DNA of 64,000 nt from Microvirga subterranea (GTDB lineage Bacteria; Pseudomonadota; Alphaproteobacteria; Rhizobiales; Beijerinckiaceae), in NCBI RefSeq assembly GCF_003350535.1, contig NZ_QQBB01000001.1, positions 936,884 to 1,000,883 on the forward strand, read 5' to 3'. The position numbers and the translations under genes were made by a program. This document shows positions 19,082-27,350 of this stretch, in pieces (position 1 is the first letter of the stretch; every line of letters starts with the position of its first letter). A model generated the notes under the pieces. It worked only from the letters and a program-made list of their open reading frames with translations, was not told the DNA's origin and did not search any database.

Positions 19082-20146
19082 ATGGACGAGATCGGGCGCA
19101 AGGGAAGGCCTGGAGCCAGCAGCACGCCGCTCCGCGCCGCGCGGATCCAGGACGTGGCGCGCCTTGCAGACGTCTCAACCGCCACCGTCAGCCGTGCTCT
19201 TGCGACGCCGGACCGGGTTTCGCCCGAGGCTCGCGCCCGTGTGCTCGAGGCCATCGCCCAGACGGGGTATGTCCCCAATCCGGCCGCACGCACCTTGCGC
19301 TCGCAGAAGACCTTCATGGTGCTGGTCGTCCTTCCGGACCTGGCGAACACGTTCTTCTCGAAGATCCTGCGCGGCATCGAGGAGACGCTTTTCGATGCCG
19401 GTTACGGCATGATCATCAGCGATCTCGACGGCTCTCCGGAGAAGGAGGCCCATTTCGCGGCCTACACGGCGGCCGGCCGGGTGGACGGAGCGATCCTGCT
19501 CAACGGGCACTTGTTCGGCCAGAGCCGCGACGGCAAGGGTACACCAGCCAAGATCAACATTCCTCTGGTTGCTCTCTGCGAGGCGATTCCGAATGCCGGA
19601 ATCCCTCAGATCGAGATCGACAACCGCGCGGCGGCGCGCCAGATGACGCGCTATCTCGCATCACTCGGACACGCCCGCATCGCCTATGTGAGCGGGCCTG
19701 CCGAGAACGTGCTGGAGCACGAGCGCTTCCAAGGCTATCGCGACGGACTCCTTGCTGCCGGTCTGTCGTTCGACCCTGAACTGGTTCTCTCAGGCGACTT
19801 CACGCTCGAGTCGGGCGTCAGGGCGGGTCAGGAGCTCGTCGCCAGGGCGGAGCGGCCGACTGCGGTCTTCTGCACCAGTGACGAAATGGCGATCGGGGCC
19901 GTGCGGACGCTGCGGTCGGCCGGGCTGCGCGTTCCCGAGGATATCTCGGTCGCAGGCTTCGACGACATCGAGTTCGCCGCTGCCGCGCAGCCGGCACTGA
20001 CGACGATCCATCAGCCGAGGCGCGAGCTCGGCCAAGCCGCCGCCACTGTGCTGATCGACCTGCTGCAGGGGCGCGAGACGGAAAAACGCATCCGCCTCAA
20101 GACGGAACTCGTGGTGCGGGACAGCGTCGCCCCGCCACGCGCTTGA
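19082..20146 (+). CDS. LacI-family transcriptional regulator of the sugar operon
   Basis: A 354-residue LacI/GalR repressor. The headpiece RIQDVARLADVSTATVSRAL (about residues 20-40) is followed by the hinge NPAARTLRSQKT and a periplasmic-binding-like sugar domain with DLANTFFSKILRGIEE and the late VAGFDDIEFAAAAQPALTTI. The start at 19082 is preceded by AGGGGAAAG; an in-frame ATG 14 codons earlier has no ribosome site. Divergent from the RbsABC-like operon and with a perfect LacI-type palindrome between, it is very probably that operon's regulator. Confidence 0.9.
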   Translation: MDEIGRKGRPGASSTPLRAARIQDVARLADVSTATVSRALATPDRVSPEARARVLEAIAQTGYVPNPAARTLRSQKTFMVLVVLPDLANTFFSKILRGIEETLFDAGYGMIISDLDGSPEKEAHFAAYTAAGRVDGAILLNGHLFGQSRDGKGTPAKINIPLVALCEAIPNAGIPQIEIDNRAAARQMTRYLASLGHARIAYVSGPAENVLEHERFQGYRDGLLAAGLSFDPELVLSGDFTLESGVRAGQELVARAERPTAVFCTSDEMAIGAVRTLRSAGLRVPEDISVAGFDDIEFAAAAQPALTTIHQPRRELGQAAATVLIDLLQGRETEKRIRLKTELVVRDSVAPPRA

Positions 20147-20159
20147 TCGTCCGTCGGCC

Positions 20160-22781
20160 TCAGGCCGCCCGTCCGGCCGCCATGCCCGTCGGCGAGGCTG
20201 GCTGGCGACCTGCTCTCACCCGTCGACGCTGCAGCCACGCGATTGCCCCAACCAGCGCAAAGGCCGGCAGGAACACCCAGATCGTGGAGGGGCGGCCCGG
20301 CGCGGGCTGAAGGACGCCGACGATCTGGAAGCCCGGCTCGAGACCGATGCGCTTGGCATAGGAGCCGAAGGCGACGTTGCTGATCGTGACCTGGTTTCCG
20401 AGGCCTGCGACCGTCAGGCCTGCTGCGCGCAGGCGCTCCTGAGGCGTCGGCTTCGGCTCACCGAGGTTCAGGCTGACGGTCTTGCGAACGTCGTCCCCCT
20501 CGATCGTCATTCCCTCGACCACGAAGGCGATGCGCCGGTCGGCCGGCGCCTGGGCGACCTGATTGAGCAGCTCGCTTGCCGGCAGCTCCACGGTGGCAGG
20601 GTGAATCTGGTTCAGCCACCAGTCGGGACGGAAGAGCGCGAAGCAGACGAGGAGCAGGACGGCGCTCTCCCAAAGCCGGCTGCGGGTCACGAAGTAGTTC
20701 ATGGTCGCGGCCGAGAAGATGAGGATCGCAGCCATGTTGACGACTATAACCAAGATCGTATCCGCCCAGCTCTCCACGCCGATCAGCAGCATCGCCGGAT
20801 TGAAGATGAAGACGAAGGGGAGGATGGCCGTGCGCAGGGAGTAGAGTGCGCCTTGGAAACCCGTCGCGATGGGATCTTCCCGCGAGATCGCCGCCGCCGC
20901 AAAGGCTGCAAGTCCGACCGGTGGCGTGATGTCCGCCATGATGCCGAAATAGAACACGAAGAGGTGAACGGCAATCAGGGGGATCGCCAGTCCGGCCTGT
21001 GCGCCGAGCTCGACCACCACGGGTGCCATGAGGGTCGCGACCAGGATGTAGTTCGCGGTGGTGGGGATGCCCATTCCGAGCACGAGGCTGATGAGGGCGA
21101 TCAGGCACAGCATGATGATCACGTTGCCGCCCGAGATGAACTCGACGAACTCGGTCATCATGAGGCCAAGGCCCGTCAGCGTCACGGTGCCGACCACGAT
21201 GCCGGCCGTCGCCGTCGCGATCGCGATGCCGATCATGTTGCGGGCGCCGAGCGCCAGACCGTCGAGAAGATCGGCCATGGCGGCGCTCGCTGCTGCCGGG
21301 ATGGACTCGTTCCGGAACAGGGCGAGAAGAGGACGCCGCGTGGCGACGATCCCGATGATCGCCACCGTGGCCCAGAAAGCGGAGAGGCCCGGCGACATTT
21401 CCTCCACCATCAGGCACCAGAGCAGGACCACGAGCGGGATCAGGAAGTCGAGACCCGTGCGCGTCACTTCCCAGGCACGCGGAAGGGTGATGATCGGCGT
21501 GTTCGGATCGTCCAGCTCGAGGTCGGGAAAGCGGGCCGCGTAGGCGACGGACGCCACGTAGATGACCAAGGCAGCTGCAGACAGCATCCAGGGAGCGCTC
21601 GCCCCGAAGGCCGCTTGGGCGCCGAGGACGCCGTAATAGAGAAGGCAGAGCACCACGATGGAGCCGCTGAGCCCGAGGCCGGTGCGCAGCAGCCGAACCT
21701 TCGCCGGCATCGCCTCCCGCGGGATGGGCCTCGCACCGATTTTCAAGGCCTCGAGATGCACGATGTAGAGCAGGGCCAGGTAGGATGCGATGGCCGGCAG
21801 GAAGGCATGCGTCACGATCTGGGAATAGGGGATGCCGACGTATTCCACCATCAGGAAGGCGGCCGCGCCCATCACGGGCGGCATGATCTGACCGTTGATG
21901 GACGACGCGGCCTCGATGGCGCCGGCTTTCACGCCGGACAGGCCGGTCCGCTTCATGAGGGGAATCGTGAAGATGCCGCCGGACACGACATTGGATACGG
22001 AAGAGCCGGAGACGACACCGTTGAGGGCAGATGAAACGACTGCGACTTTGGCCGGGCCGCCGCGCAGGTGCCCCAGCAACGCGATGGAGATCTGCATCAT
22101 CCAGTTGCCGGCTCCCGCCTTCTCCAGCAGCGTGCCGAACAGGACGAAGAGGAATACGAAGCTCGTCGAAACGCCGAGCGCGATGCCGAAGACGCCTTCC
22201 GTCGTCAGCCATTGATGCTGGAGGAACTTCGAGATCGAGGCGCCCTTGTGCTGCAGCACGTCCGGCATGTAAGGCCCGGCGAAGGTATAGGTGACGAAGA
22301 CGAGAGCGACGATCACCATCGGCAGGCCGAGTGCGCGACGGGTGGCCTCCAGCAGCAGCAGAATGCCAATGCCTGCCGTAACGAGATCCAGCGTAATCGG
22401 CTGCCCCGGACGGGTCGCGAGCTCGCGGTAGAACAGGAACAGGTAGGCGCCCGCGAAGGCGCCGATCAGGGCGAGGGCCCAGTCCGCGACCGGCACGTAT
22501 CTCCGGGGCGACGACTTGAAGGCCGGATAGGCCATGAAGGCGAGGAAGAGCCCGAGGCCGAGATGGATCGCGCGCGCCTCCGTGTCGTTCAGGATTCCGA
22601 AGCCCAGGGTGAAGGGCAGGGGGGATGCATACCAGATCTGAAACAGCGACCAGGCGATCGCCACCGCGGTGATGACGGTCGCGGTGATACCGGTCGGCTT
22701 GCGGCCTCCCGTGTCGGCCTCCGCCACCAGCTGTTCCAGCTCCGCGGACGGAGCGAGCGTCGGCTTTTCGGTTGTCGACAT
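20160..22781 (-). CDS. TRAP transporter fused permease (TAXI type, 4TM/12TM)
   Basis: An 873-residue inner-membrane protein in which the small DctQ-like and large DctM-like TRAP subunits are fused, as is usual for TAXI systems. Many hydrophobic helices are present; the DctM-like core holds SALNGVVSGSSVSNVVSGG and the INGQIMPPVMGAAAFLM segment, then ALISLVLGMGIPTTANYIL. A C-terminal extension (about residues 720-840) resembles a soluble DUF3394-like domain before a last helix. It imports organic anions driven by an ion gradient with the TAXI binding protein encoded just upstream. A stem-loop separates the two genes. Confidence 0.92.
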   Translation of the reverse strand: MSTTEKPTLAPSAELEQLVAEADTGGRKPTGITATVITAVAIAWSLFQIWYASPLPFTLGFGILNDTEARAIHLGLGLFLAFMAYPAFKSSPRRYVPVADWALALIGAFAGAYLFLFYRELATRPGQPITLDLVTAGIGILLLLEATRRALGLPMVIVALVFVTYTFAGPYMPDVLQHKGASISKFLQHQWLTTEGVFGIALGVSTSFVFLFVLFGTLLEKAGAGNWMMQISIALLGHLRGGPAKVAVVSSALNGVVSGSSVSNVVSGGIFTIPLMKRTGLSGVKAGAIEAASSINGQIMPPVMGAAAFLMVEYVGIPYSQIVTHAFLPAIASYLALLYIVHLEALKIGARPIPREAMPAKVRLLRTGLGLSGSIVVLCLLYYGVLGAQAAFGASAPWMLSAAALVIYVASVAYAARFPDLELDDPNTPIITLPRAWEVTRTGLDFLIPLVVLLWCLMVEEMSPGLSAFWATVAIIGIVATRRPLLALFRNESIPAAASAAMADLLDGLALGARNMIGIAIATATAGIVVGTVTLTGLGLMMTEFVEFISGGNVIIMLCLIALISLVLGMGIPTTANYILVATLMAPVVVELGAQAGLAIPLIAVHLFVFYFGIMADITPPVGLAAFAAAAISREDPIATGFQGALYSLRTAILPFVFIFNPAMLLIGVESWADTILVIVVNMAAILIFSAATMNYFVTRSRLWESAVLLLVCFALFRPDWWLNQIHPATVELPASELLNQVAQAPADRRIAFVVEGMTIEGDDVRKTVSLNLGEPKPTPQERLRAAGLTVAGLGNQVTISNVAFGSYAKRIGLEPGFQIVGVLQPAPGRPSTIWVFLPAFALVGAIAWLQRRRVRAGRQPASPTGMAAGRAA

Positions 22782-22808
22782 GGTGATCCCCTCATCCCAA
22801 ACAAGGCA

Positions 22809-22828
22809 GGGGTGGCCTTCGCCACCCC
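22809..22828 (-). promoter_or_regulatory. Intercistronic stem-loop after the TAXI binding-protein gene
   Basis: Arms GGGGTGGC (22809-22816) and GCCACCCC (22821-22828) with a CTTC loop (GAAG on the transcribed strand) form a perfect 8-bp hairpin between the binding-protein stop and the TRAP permease start. It has no T-run. It is the second of three such hairpins in the window. Confidence 0.55.
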
Positions 22829-22858
22829 CTTAGGCGATATGGCCGTGAGCAGGCCGGC

Positions 22859-23833
22859 TTACTTCAGCCAGCCCTTTTCCTTGTAGTACTTGGCGGCGCC
22901 GGGATGGAGCGGAGCCGACAGGCCGTCCTTGACCATCTTGGCCGGGTCGAGGTTGGCGAAGGCCGGGTGAAGCGACTTGAACTCGTTGAAGTTCTCGAAG
23001 ACCGCCTTGGTGACCTGATAGACCGTCTCTTCCGGCACCTTGGCCGAGGTCACCATCGTGGCGAGCACGCCATAGGTCTCCGTCGGCTGCGGGTTGTTGG
23101 CATAGAGCCCGCCCGGGATCGTCGCCTTGGCATAGTAAGGCTTGTCCGCCAGGAGCTTATCGACGGCCGGGCCTGTGATCGACACGAGCTTGGCGCCGCA
23201 GGTCGTGGTCGGGTCCTGGATGTTCGCGGACGGGTGCCCGACGCCGTAGAAGAACGCGTCGATCTTGTTGTCGCACAGGGCAGGGCCGTGCTCGTCGGCC
23301 TTCAGCTCGGAGGCGAGCGAGAAATCGGAGAGCTTCCAGCCGACAGCCCCGAGCAGCTCCTCCATGGATGCGCGGGTGCCGGAGCCGGGATTGCCCACGT
23401 TCATGCGCTTGCCCTTGAGATCCTCGAACTTGGCGGCATTCGCCTCCTTGCGGGCCAAAACCGTAAAGGGCTCGGGGTGAACCGAGAACACGGAGCGCAG
23501 ATCCTCGAAGGCTCCGCCATCCTTGAAGGCGCCGAGGCCCTTGAGGGAATTGTACTGCACGTCGGACTGCGTCAGGCCGAAATCGAGCTCGCCGGCCTTG
23601 ATGGTGTTGACGTTGTAGGCCGAGCCGCCGGTGGACTCCACGGAGCAGCGGATGCCGTGGGTCTTGCGGTCCTTGTTGACCAAACGGCAGACGGCGCCGC
23701 CGACGGCGTAGTAGACGCCGGTCACGCCACCAGTGCCGATGGTCGCGAACTTCTGCTGCGCCTGGGCCGGCACGGCTGCAAGCATCAGGGCCGATGCGGC
23801 CGCGCCGACCAGGGTTTTCGTCAAAACGTGCAT
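22859..23833 (-). CDS. TAXI-family TRAP transporter solute-binding protein
   Basis: A 324-residue periplasmic binding protein. The signal peptide covers about residues 1-25 (ending VPAQAQQ). The mature start [26 protein letters not shown] is the hallmark of TAXI proteins, and [29 protein letters not shown] follows. TAXI proteins deliver glutamate-like or dicarboxylate/keto acid solutes to TRAP permeases. It lies between the aminotransferase and the fused permease in one minus-strand operon. Solute unknown, but context argues for an amino acid or amine. Confidence 0.93.
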   Translation of the reverse strand: MHVLTKTLVGAAASALMLAAVPAQAQQKFATIGTGGVTGVYYAVGGAVCRLVNKDRKTHGIRCSVESTGGSAYNVNTIKAGELDFGLTQSDVQYNSLKGLGAFKDGGAFEDLRSVFSVHPEPFTVLARKEANAAKFEDLKGKRMNVGNPGSGTRASMEELLGAVGWKLSDFSLASELKADEHGPALCDNKIDAFFYGVGHPSANIQDPTTTCGAKLVSITGPAVDKLLADKPYYAKATIPGGLYANNPQPTETYGVLATMVTSAKVPEETVYQVTKAVFENFNEFKSLHPAFANLDPAKMVKDGLSAPLHPGAAKYYKEKGWLK

Positions 23834-23886
23834 TCTCGTTGTCCCTCTTTGTTATGTTCGCCCAACAACCGGCCTGCGCCGGACGT

Positions 23887-25230
23887 TCAGGCTGCCTTCA
23901 ACTCGATGCCTGCGAGTGCCGCGTCCACGGCATCCCCCAGGCGTTCCACGATAGCATCGACGATCGGTTCGTCGACGATGAACGGCGGAGCGAGCAGGAC
24001 ATGGTCGCCGCGTGCTCCGTCGATCGTTCCGCCCATAGGATAGACCATGAGGCCGCGCGCCATCGCCTCGCGCTTGATGCGCGCGTGAAGCTTCTGTTTA
24101 GGATCAAACGTCGCCTTGGTCGAGCGGTCCTCGACCAGCTCGACCGCCATGAAGAGGCCCCGGCCGCGGATATCCCCAACATGAGGATGGTTGCCGAACC
24201 GCTCTCCGAGGCGGCGCGTGAGGTGCGCGCCCATCCGGCGGACATTGGCGAGCAGATCGTCCCGCCGGATGACCTCCTGGACCGCGAGGCCGGCCGCACA
24301 GGCCATGGGATGGCCGAGATAGGTGTGGCCGTGCTGGAAGAAGCCAGAGCCGTTCGCGAAAGCGTCGAAGATCCGACGGCCGAGCAGAACGGCCCCGATC
24401 GGCTGATAACCTCCGCCGAGACCCTTGGCGATGGTCATGAGATCCGGCGCGACCCCGTCCTGCTCGCAGGCGTGGAGAGTGCCGGTGCGACCCATGCCGC
24501 ACATGACCTCGTCCAGGATGAGGAGGATGCCGTAGCGGTCGCAGATCGCACGAACGCGCTTGAGATAGTCGGCCACCGGCGGAACGGCGCCCGCGGTCGC
24601 ACCCACGACGGTCTCGGCCACGAAGGCCATGACGCTGTCCGGCCCGAGTTCCAGGATCTTGTCTTCGAGGGCCTGGGCGGCGCGAGCCGCGTAATCCGCG
24701 TCGCTTTCGCCCTTCTGCTGAAACCGGTAGGCGAAGCACGGATCGATATGGTGCGTCTCGACCAGAAGCGGGCGAAACTGGGTGCGCCGCCACTCGTTGC
24801 CACCGGTCGCGAGGGCTCCGAGCGTGTTGCCATGATAGCTCTGGCGCCGGGCGATGATGTTGCGTCGCTCCGGCTGGCCGATCTCCACGAAATACTGCCG
24901 CGCCATCTTGAGCGCGGCCTCGACGGCCTCCGAGCCGCCGGACACGAAGTAGACGTGGGACATGCCTTCGGGAGCATCCTCGATCAGCCGGTCGGCGAGG
25001 GCCTCTGCCGGCTCGGTGGTGAAGAAACTCGTATGGGCGTATGCGAGCTTGTCCGCCTGTGCGTGGAGGGCCGCCACGATGTCGGGATGGCCGTGGCCGA
25101 GGCAGGACACGGCGGCGCCTCCGGACGCGTCGATGTAGGAGCGGCCCTCCGAGTCGAAGAGCTCGACGCCTTTCCCGCCGACCGCCACCGGAAGGGTCGT
25201 ACGGATCTGGCGATGGAGGATGCGGCTCAT
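23887..25230 (-). CDS. Class-III PLP-dependent aminotransferase
   Basis: A 447-residue omega-type aminotransferase. The PLP lysine lies in MTIAKGLGGGYQPIGAVLL, the cofactor-binding aspartate in LLILDEVMCGMGRTGT, and VSGGSEAVEAALKMARQYF is the phosphate-binding region. It moves an amino group from an amine or beta/omega-amino acid to a keto acid. The start at 25230 is chosen because AGGAG precedes it and it overlaps the RpiR stop as ATGA, implying coupling. Next to a TAXI transporter and opposite a beta-keto acid cleavage enzyme, I infer that it generates a keto acid for that enzyme. Confidence 0.9.
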   Translation of the reverse strand: MSRILHRQIRTTLPVAVGGKGVELFDSEGRSYIDASGGAAVSCLGHGHPDIVAALHAQADKLAYAHTSFFTTEPAEALADRLIEDAPEGMSHVYFVSGGSEAVEAALKMARQYFVEIGQPERRNIIARRQSYHGNTLGALATGGNEWRRTQFRPLLVETHHIDPCFAYRFQQKGESDADYAARAAQALEDKILELGPDSVMAFVAETVVGATAGAVPPVADYLKRVRAICDRYGILLILDEVMCGMGRTGTLHACEQDGVAPDLMTIAKGLGGGYQPIGAVLLGRRIFDAFANGSGFFQHGHTYLGHPMACAAGLAVQEVIRRDDLLANVRRMGAHLTRRLGERFGNHPHVGDIRGRGLFMAVELVEDRSTKATFDPKQKLHARIKREAMARGLMVYPMGGTIDGARGDHVLLAPPFIVDEPIVDAIVERLGDAVDAALAGIELKAA

Positions 25231-26117
25231 GATGATCTCCTGCCGTCTTGCGGCGTCCAATGAATGTTGAAGGCGGTAAGCTGGTCTTCCGTGCGCCTGA
25301 GCGCTTCCAGCGAGGCCTCTCCGCCACGCCCGGCGACGAGCGCCGCCAGGATCTCGCCGGCCACGAAAGCGGGCGTCATGGCATGGAAGAAGGAAGGGCC
25401 TCCGGTCGGAACCAGAACGGCAACCCGGGCAACCTGCGCGAGCGGAGATACGGCGCTGTCGGTGACGGCAACGATCGGCACGTGCTTCCCGTGCGCATAC
25501 TGAGCGATTTCAACCGTCGCACGGGTATAGGGAGCAACGCTGACGGCGAGGAGCGCATCCTGTTCGGTCGCGGCCCGGATCGGGTCCGCTCCGACGCCTG
25601 CGGGCGAGTCCAGAAGGGTTGCCCTCTCGCCCAACAGGGAGAGGACATAGGCCATGTGCCAAGCCACGGTGTGGGAGGAGCGCAACCCTGCACAGAAGAT
25701 CCGTCGCGCCGCAGCCAGGAGTTCCGCCGCCTGCACCAGCCGTTCAAGGGAGGCAGGCTCGCCGAGCCGGGCGATCTGCAGGCTCAAAGAGGCGATCATA
25801 TCGGCTGCCAAAGCTCGTTCGCCACGGGCTTTCTGACTGGCAACCTGGTAGCCGGCCTTACCGGAAAAGCTGAGACCGCCCTCGCGGATGGCCTGGGCGT
25901 AAAGCTCGCGAACCGCATCATAGCCGTCGAAGCCGAGCCGTTTCGCGAGCCGGGTCATGGTCGCCGGCTGCACGCCAGCCTGCCGCGCCTGCTCGCGCAT
26001 GGACAGCAACGCCACATCGCCCGGACTTTCAAGAATATAGCGAGCGGCCGTCTGGAGCTGCGCCGGCATCTCCGGAAAAGCGTCGATAATCTTCTCGTTT
26101 AGAGGGCCCGTCTCCAT
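25227..26117 (-). CDS. RpiR/MurR-family transcriptional regulator
   Basis: A 296-residue regulator with an N-terminal HTH_6 domain (about residues 15-80; VALLSMREQARQAGVQPATMTRLAKRLGFDGYDAVRELY) and a C-terminal SIS domain (about 125-255; RRIFCAGLRSSHTVAWHMAY, LLAVSVAPYTRATVEIAQYA). SIS domains usually sense phosphorylated sugars, but RpiR regulators of amino-acid operons are known. It is the first gene of the operon with the aminotransferase and TRAP transporter and is divergent from the BKACE gene. Two palindromes lie in the 89-base gap. Confidence 0.9.
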   Translation of the reverse strand: METGPLNEKIIDAFPEMPAQLQTAARYILESPGDVALLSMREQARQAGVQPATMTRLAKRLGFDGYDAVRELYAQAIREGGLSFSGKAGYQVASQKARGERALAADMIASLSLQIARLGEPASLERLVQAAELLAAARRIFCAGLRSSHTVAWHMAYVLSLLGERATLLDSPAGVGADPIRAATEQDALLAVSVAPYTRATVEIAQYAHGKHVPIVAVTDSAVSPLAQVARVAVLVPTGGPSFFHAMTPAFVAGEILAALVAGRGGEASLEALRRTEDQLTAFNIHWTPQDGRRSS

Positions 26118-26150
26118 GGCGTTATCATAGAAGCGGCTTGCAAGACTCGC

Positions 26151-26176
26151 AACACGTGTTTGATAATCGAATCAAA
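26151..26176. promoter_or_regulatory. Candidate RpiR operator region
   Basis: AACACGTGTT (26151-26160) is a perfect palindrome and overlaps TTTGAT-AATCGA-ATCAAA (26159-26176), an inverted repeat. They lie between the divergent RpiR and BKACE starts (at 26117 and 26207) and are the only clear dyads there. Assignment to RpiR is inferred. Confidence 0.45.
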
Positions 26177-26206
26177 TGAAACAAATGAATCTTTAGCGAG
26201 GAACCC

Positions 26207-27052
26207 ATGCACGAGCCAGCAGACGGAATGAGAAGTTCTCCGGTCGTGATTGCCGTTGCACCTAATGGCGGGCGGCGAACCAAGGCCGATCATCCGTCTC
26301 TGCCGATGGGGCCGGATGAACTCGCCCGGACGGCGGCACAATGCCTCGAGGCTGGAGCAGCGATGATTCATGTCCACGTGCGCGACCGCGAGGGGCGTCA
26401 TCTTCTCGACGCCGAAGCCTATGCGTGCGCCTCCACGGCCATCCGGCAAGCCGTGGGAGACCGGCTCGTCATCCAGATCACCAGCGAAGCCTTAGGCGTC
26501 TACAGGCCCGAGGAGCAGATGGCGGTGGTGCGTCAGGCCCGTCCCGAGGCGGTATCCCTCGCCTTGCGGGAGTTGGCGCCCCAGGAGGCGGATGAGCCGG
26601 CCTTCGCCGAGTTCATGCAGTGGATCGGCAAGGAGGGGGTCGCGCCGCAGATCATCCTTTATGCGCCGGAAGAGGCGGTTCGGCTTGCCGAGTTGCAGAG
26701 GCGCGGAATCGTGCCGTTCGAGAATATTCCCGTCCTTTATGTGCTGGGGCGCTACACCGTCTCGCAGACCTCCCGGCCCGCTGACCTGCTCCCCTTCATC
26801 GCGCCGGACATGCCCGTCTACAGCGACTGGATGACCTGCGCGTTCGGTCGGTATGAAACGGCCTGCGTGACGGCTGCCGCCCTTCTCGGCGGTCATGTCC
26901 GGGTCGGCTTCGAGAACAATCTCGATCTGCCGGATGGAACGAGAGCGCCGTCCAATGCCGCCTTGGTCGATCGGGTTGCCCAGACGCTCGGAGTGTGTGG
27001 CGCGCCCCTCGCCGACGCGGCTGCCCTGCGGAAGGAATGGTCCCTCGGATGA
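26207..27052 (+). CDS. Beta-keto acid cleavage enzyme (BKACE/Kce family, DUF849)
   Basis: A 281-residue zinc-dependent TIM-barrel enzyme of the 3-keto-5-aminohexanoate cleavage family. Zinc ligands are seen in AAMIHVHVRDREGRH (two histidines) and in LLGGHVRVGFENNLDL (His and Glu). The family condenses a beta-keto acid with acetyl-CoA to give acetoacetate and a new CoA ester. The N-terminal VAPNGGRRTKADHPSLP marks a subgroup without a firmly known substrate as far as I can tell. AGGAA precedes the ATG. It is divergent from the RpiR-aminotransferase-TRAP operon and probably completes that pathway. Confidence 0.87.
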   Translation: MHEPADGMRSSPVVIAVAPNGGRRTKADHPSLPMGPDELARTAAQCLEAGAAMIHVHVRDREGRHLLDAEAYACASTAIRQAVGDRLVIQITSEALGVYRPEEQMAVVRQARPEAVSLALRELAPQEADEPAFAEFMQWIGKEGVAPQIILYAPEEAVRLAELQRRGIVPFENIPVLYVLGRYTVSQTSRPADLLPFIAPDMPVYSDWMTCAFGRYETACVTAAALLGGHVRVGFENNLDLPDGTRAPSNAALVDRVAQTLGVCGAPLADAAALRKEWSLG

Positions 27053-27350
27053 GGAGCGGCGTCGGCAATGAGGCTTCGCCGCCGATCCTTTGCCGACTGT
27101 GACGCTCAGGAGCCGGGCGCCCGCTTCCTGCCGGGAGAGGCAGGAGACGCATTAGTCCATGGTAGTGGGTGCCCCCCGGCCGTCAGCCCTTGTCGATCCC
27201 CCTCTGCCGATACAGAATGCGCGCAACGAAGCTCAGGAATGAGCCGCCGGACCGGAAAACCGGCCGGTTGCGCAGATCAACTGCGTGCCAGAGGAAACAC
27301 AGGCGCGTCGCAGGCTGCCGAGGCATGCGAGGCTCGAGGAGGTGACGTCG
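27053..27350. other. Intergenic leader of the acyl-CoA ligase/Liv operon
   Basis: About 300 bases with no gene that I can support. It must hold the promoter of the ligase/Liv operon, but no clear -35/-10 pair or operator was recognised. A strong ribosome site GAGGAGG stands at 27336-27342. The ligase frame is open from 27285, but with no ribosome site there. Confidence 0.4.

Noticed and set aside
23871..23884. CCGGC-CTGC-GCCGG hairpin between aminotransferase and binding-protein genes
   Set aside because: Only five base pairs with no T-run; too short to call a terminator or stabiliser.
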